In this document: piece by piece, positions 61,785-64,000 of the stretch | How the letters are laid out: the number at the start of each line of letters is the position of its first letter | Position numbering within the stretch: the stretch's first letter is position 1 | Source of the DNA: Cacajao melanocephalus | Lineage: Eukaryota > Chordata > Mammalia > Primates > Pitheciidae | Length of the DNA stretch: 64,000 bases | Reading direction: 5' to 3' | NCBI GenBank assembly: GCA_963573385.1 | Contig: CAUYLG010009089.1 | Span: 62,001-126,000 of the forward strand | Notes under the pieces: model-generated | The model's input: only the letters and a program-made list of their open reading frames with translations | Told to the model about the DNA's origin: nothing | Databases searched by the model: none | Position numbers and translations under genes: made by a program

Positions 61785-62000
61785 GGTCAATAGCTAATGT
61801 TCAGTGAGTGATTTCTATAAGCCAGGTACTTTCAATGTATTAATGAATTTAATCTTCACAACAAATTAAAAAATCTATAAAAGTCTCATTTTAAATAAGA
61901 AGAGAATGTGGCACAGAGTAGTTAAGGAACATTAAGGTCAAACAGGTAAATGATGGAGCTAAGACTTGAGCCACAGCAGCCTGGCTAAGTTGGAATCACT
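61785..62000 (-). mobile_element. MIR SINE
   Basis: Antisense MIR in consensus order: 'cagtgagtgatttctataag', 'ccaggtactttcaatgtatt', 'aatgaatttaatcttcacaa', 'gaatgtggcacagagtagtt', 'aaggtcaaacaggtaaatga', then 'agacttgagcc'. Better preserved than the copy just upstream. Confidence 0.82.
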
Positions 62001-62501
62001 ACTTATAGTGCCTGCCCCAACTGATGAGTGGACAAAGGAAATCACAAATAAATAGTGAGTGTCTTAAAACTCTCTTATCTCTTCTTCTGTGACTCTTAAA
62101 AATTGTGGTTGACTAATATAGATATAATGCAAAAAGCAACTTTCAATTTTTTAATGAAAATTATTTCCACCCATTTAACAATTCTATAATATTCAGTATA
62201 ATTTCATATATGTATAGATTGACCAGAACCAGGCATAATCCTAATAGTATATGTAGAATGCTAAGTATAAAAGACAGCCAGGAAATCATAAGATTGTGCC
62301 TATATTTTAAGTATCATTGCAAGTGCATTGACTTGGATCCCAGGTAAACTGAAGCAGACAAAAATGATAAGCAATGCAGAGGAACCAGTTATCAAAAAGT
62401 GATTTACATTCAATTAAATCAAGAGTTACCTTCAACTTTTTTCTCAGTTCATAGTAGTTGGTAATTTGAATTTTAAAAAGACATAAAATGGCTTTTGATT
62501 A
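62001..62501. other. Unassigned DNA
   Basis: About 500 bp, AT-rich. Nothing recognised. Confidence 0.45.
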
Positions 62502-62586
62502 TGCAACAATCTTGCATGTTTTCACATGTACACCAAAACCTAAAATACAATAAACACACACACAAACGCACACACACACACACACG
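62502..62586 (+). mobile_element. Tiny L1 3' terminus with a (CA)n microsatellite tail
   Basis: 62,502-62,554 ('tgcaacaatcttgcatgttt', 'cacatgtacaccaaaaccta', 'aaatacaataaa') parallels the last roughly 55 bases of L1PA ('tgtaacaaacctgcac...', 'acttaaagtataataaa'). It runs into CA repeats at 62,554-62,586 with an AAACGC interruption. The microsatellite has probably grown from the A-rich tail. Confidence 0.65.
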
Positions 62587-62818
62587 TCTTCCATTTTCTA
62601 CTCCACAGTCATTCATCTCATACATAAATGATTATTTCATAATACACAACAGCTAAAAACACAATAAATAAAATATCGCAACCTTATTTTTTTCATTGTA
62701 ATTGCCATGGTTTTTTGTTGCAGAAATAAAATGGAAAAAGGGCATCAGAATTAAGAAAAAGTCATGTGTGTAAAATGTGGTCGAAGTCTAGATTCAGTCA
62801 AAAGTATTTTTCTATTCT

Positions 62819-63145
<327 letters not shown>

Positions 63146-63705
63146 TGAGAAAAACTAGCAGAATTTATACTTTGTTTACATTTCTAGATACTTTTATTTA
63201 CCACACATCTGTTAAATAGAAAAAAGTTCTGCTTTGGTATCACAAAAATAATATATATACATATATATTTTTTAAATCTGTTAACTTATTTCACATTATC
63301 ACAGGCTGTATGCTTGCAAATGCTTAATTGTCAAAAGATTCATAGAGAAAAAATAAATTCAAGAAACAATTACCTTTAAGACCAGCAATAAGAATGTATA
63401 CTATCAATTATACATTAATTGTTTTTAATCTACCATTGTTCTTATGCAAAAGAGGATTTTAAAATAAATTCTTTTCAAGAAAATTCATGGCAGGCCGTTT
63501 CTAAAGTGTTCCCTGATAGGATATGTGAACTAATCATCACACATTGCCTTCTGCCAATCAAACATAGAGGCAATGCATCAGTGTCATGTCCAGATTGCAA
63601 ACTCCCCATGGGGTCAAGGCCTGGAGGATAGGGTGGTAGAACAAAACTGTTTCCTTCTGTGCTATTTTTCCAAAGATCCTAAAGCAAAATTCTTAATCAA
63701 ATTAA
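63146..63705. other. Unassigned DNA
   Basis: About 560 bp. A short TA-rich stretch lies near 63,251-63,270. The frame 63,419-63,631 has no recognisable similarity. Confidence 0.45.
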
Positions 63706-64000
63706 AAGCTCAATGGGGATAGCATTGAATCTATAAATTACTTTGGTCAATATGGCCATTTTCACAATATTGATTCTTCCGAACCACGTGTAGGGATGTG
63801 GATGAATCTGGAAATCATCATTCTTAGCAAACTGACACGTGAACAGAAAATCAAACATGGCATGTTCTCACTCATAGGTGGGTGCTGAACAATGAGAACA
63901 CACGGACACAGGGAGGGGAGCATCATATACTTGGGTCTGTTGTGGGGGGCAAAGGGAGGGACAGTGGCGGGTGGGGAAGTTGGGGAGGGATAACATGGGG
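63706..64000 (+). mobile_element. L1 with inverted 5' segment (twin-priming type), cut by window edge
   Basis: 63,706-63,782 is antisense L1 ORF2 ('agcattgaatctataaatta', 'tattgattcttcc'), the same block found antisense at about 14,375-14,440. From about 63,793 the sequence switches to sense L1: 'gatgtggatgaatctggaaa', 'cactcataggtgggtgctga', 'caatgagaacacacggacac', 'ggagggataacatgggg', matching 43,262-43,475. The 3' end lies beyond the window. The junction skips roughly 1 kb of L1, judged from the usual L1 layout. Confidence 0.88.

Overview
The window is nuclear DNA from a primate, most likely human or another great ape. The evidence is dimeric Alu elements on both strands, L1 tails of primate-specific type, THE1-type LTRs, and an older mammalian layer of MIR, L2, MLT1, MLT2 and hAT-Charlie relics. 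Base composition is AT-rich and CpG-poor. I see no CpG island, no functional protein-coding gene or convincing exon, and no structural RNA gene. Nearly all open frames are shorter than about 140 codons, and they are either chance frames or lie inside repeats. The stretch reads as gene desert or the inside of a very large intron.

Layout. Positions 1-12,500 hold an L1 3' end at the left edge, long unassigned stretches, an Alu (5.1 kb), a diverged roughly 340 bp tandem duplication (6.0-6.5 kb), a lone Alu left monomer with target-site duplications (7.9-8.1 kb), a short L1 tail (8.8 kb), DNA-transposon relics (9.8 and 11.4 kb) and an L2 tail (11.8 kb). Positions 12.58-14.69 kb are an antisense L1 split by a solo THE1-type LTR. 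Positions 15-32 kb carry scattered MIR and L2 relics, Alus, an MLT1-like LTR (18.35 kb), an MLT2A-like LTR (24.8 kb), and an MLT1 LTR (31.9-32.6 kb) that contains an Alu.

Positions 32.6-50 kb are mostly unassigned. They include a roughly 1 kb L2 (37.8 kb), a compound TG/TA/CA microsatellite (40.25 kb), a 5'-truncated L1 with target-site duplications (42.75 kb) and older L1M, L2 and MER5-type relics (44-46 kb). The only gene-derived sequence I recognise is a broken retrocopy of the lipoyltransferase gene LIPT1 at 50.3-51.5 kb. Positions 52.8-53.2 kb hold a second solo THE1-type LTR with a perfect 5 bp target-site duplication. Positions 53.2-64 kb are largely unassigned, ending with a very recent-looking 168 bp tandem duplication (61.06-61.41 kb), an Alu (62.8 kb) and an L1 with an inverted 5' segment (twin-priming signature) that runs off the right edge.

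Nothing works as an operon or pathway here. The window is best read as a chronology of insertions: Alu in MIR, Alu in MLT1, THE1 LTR in L1. I did not find a previously undescribed biological system. The observations most worth checking are the recent tandem duplication, the twin-primed L1, the Alu left-monomer insertion and the LIPT1 retrocopy. All family names come from remembered consensus sequences, not from a repeat-masking run, so subfamily labels are approximate.
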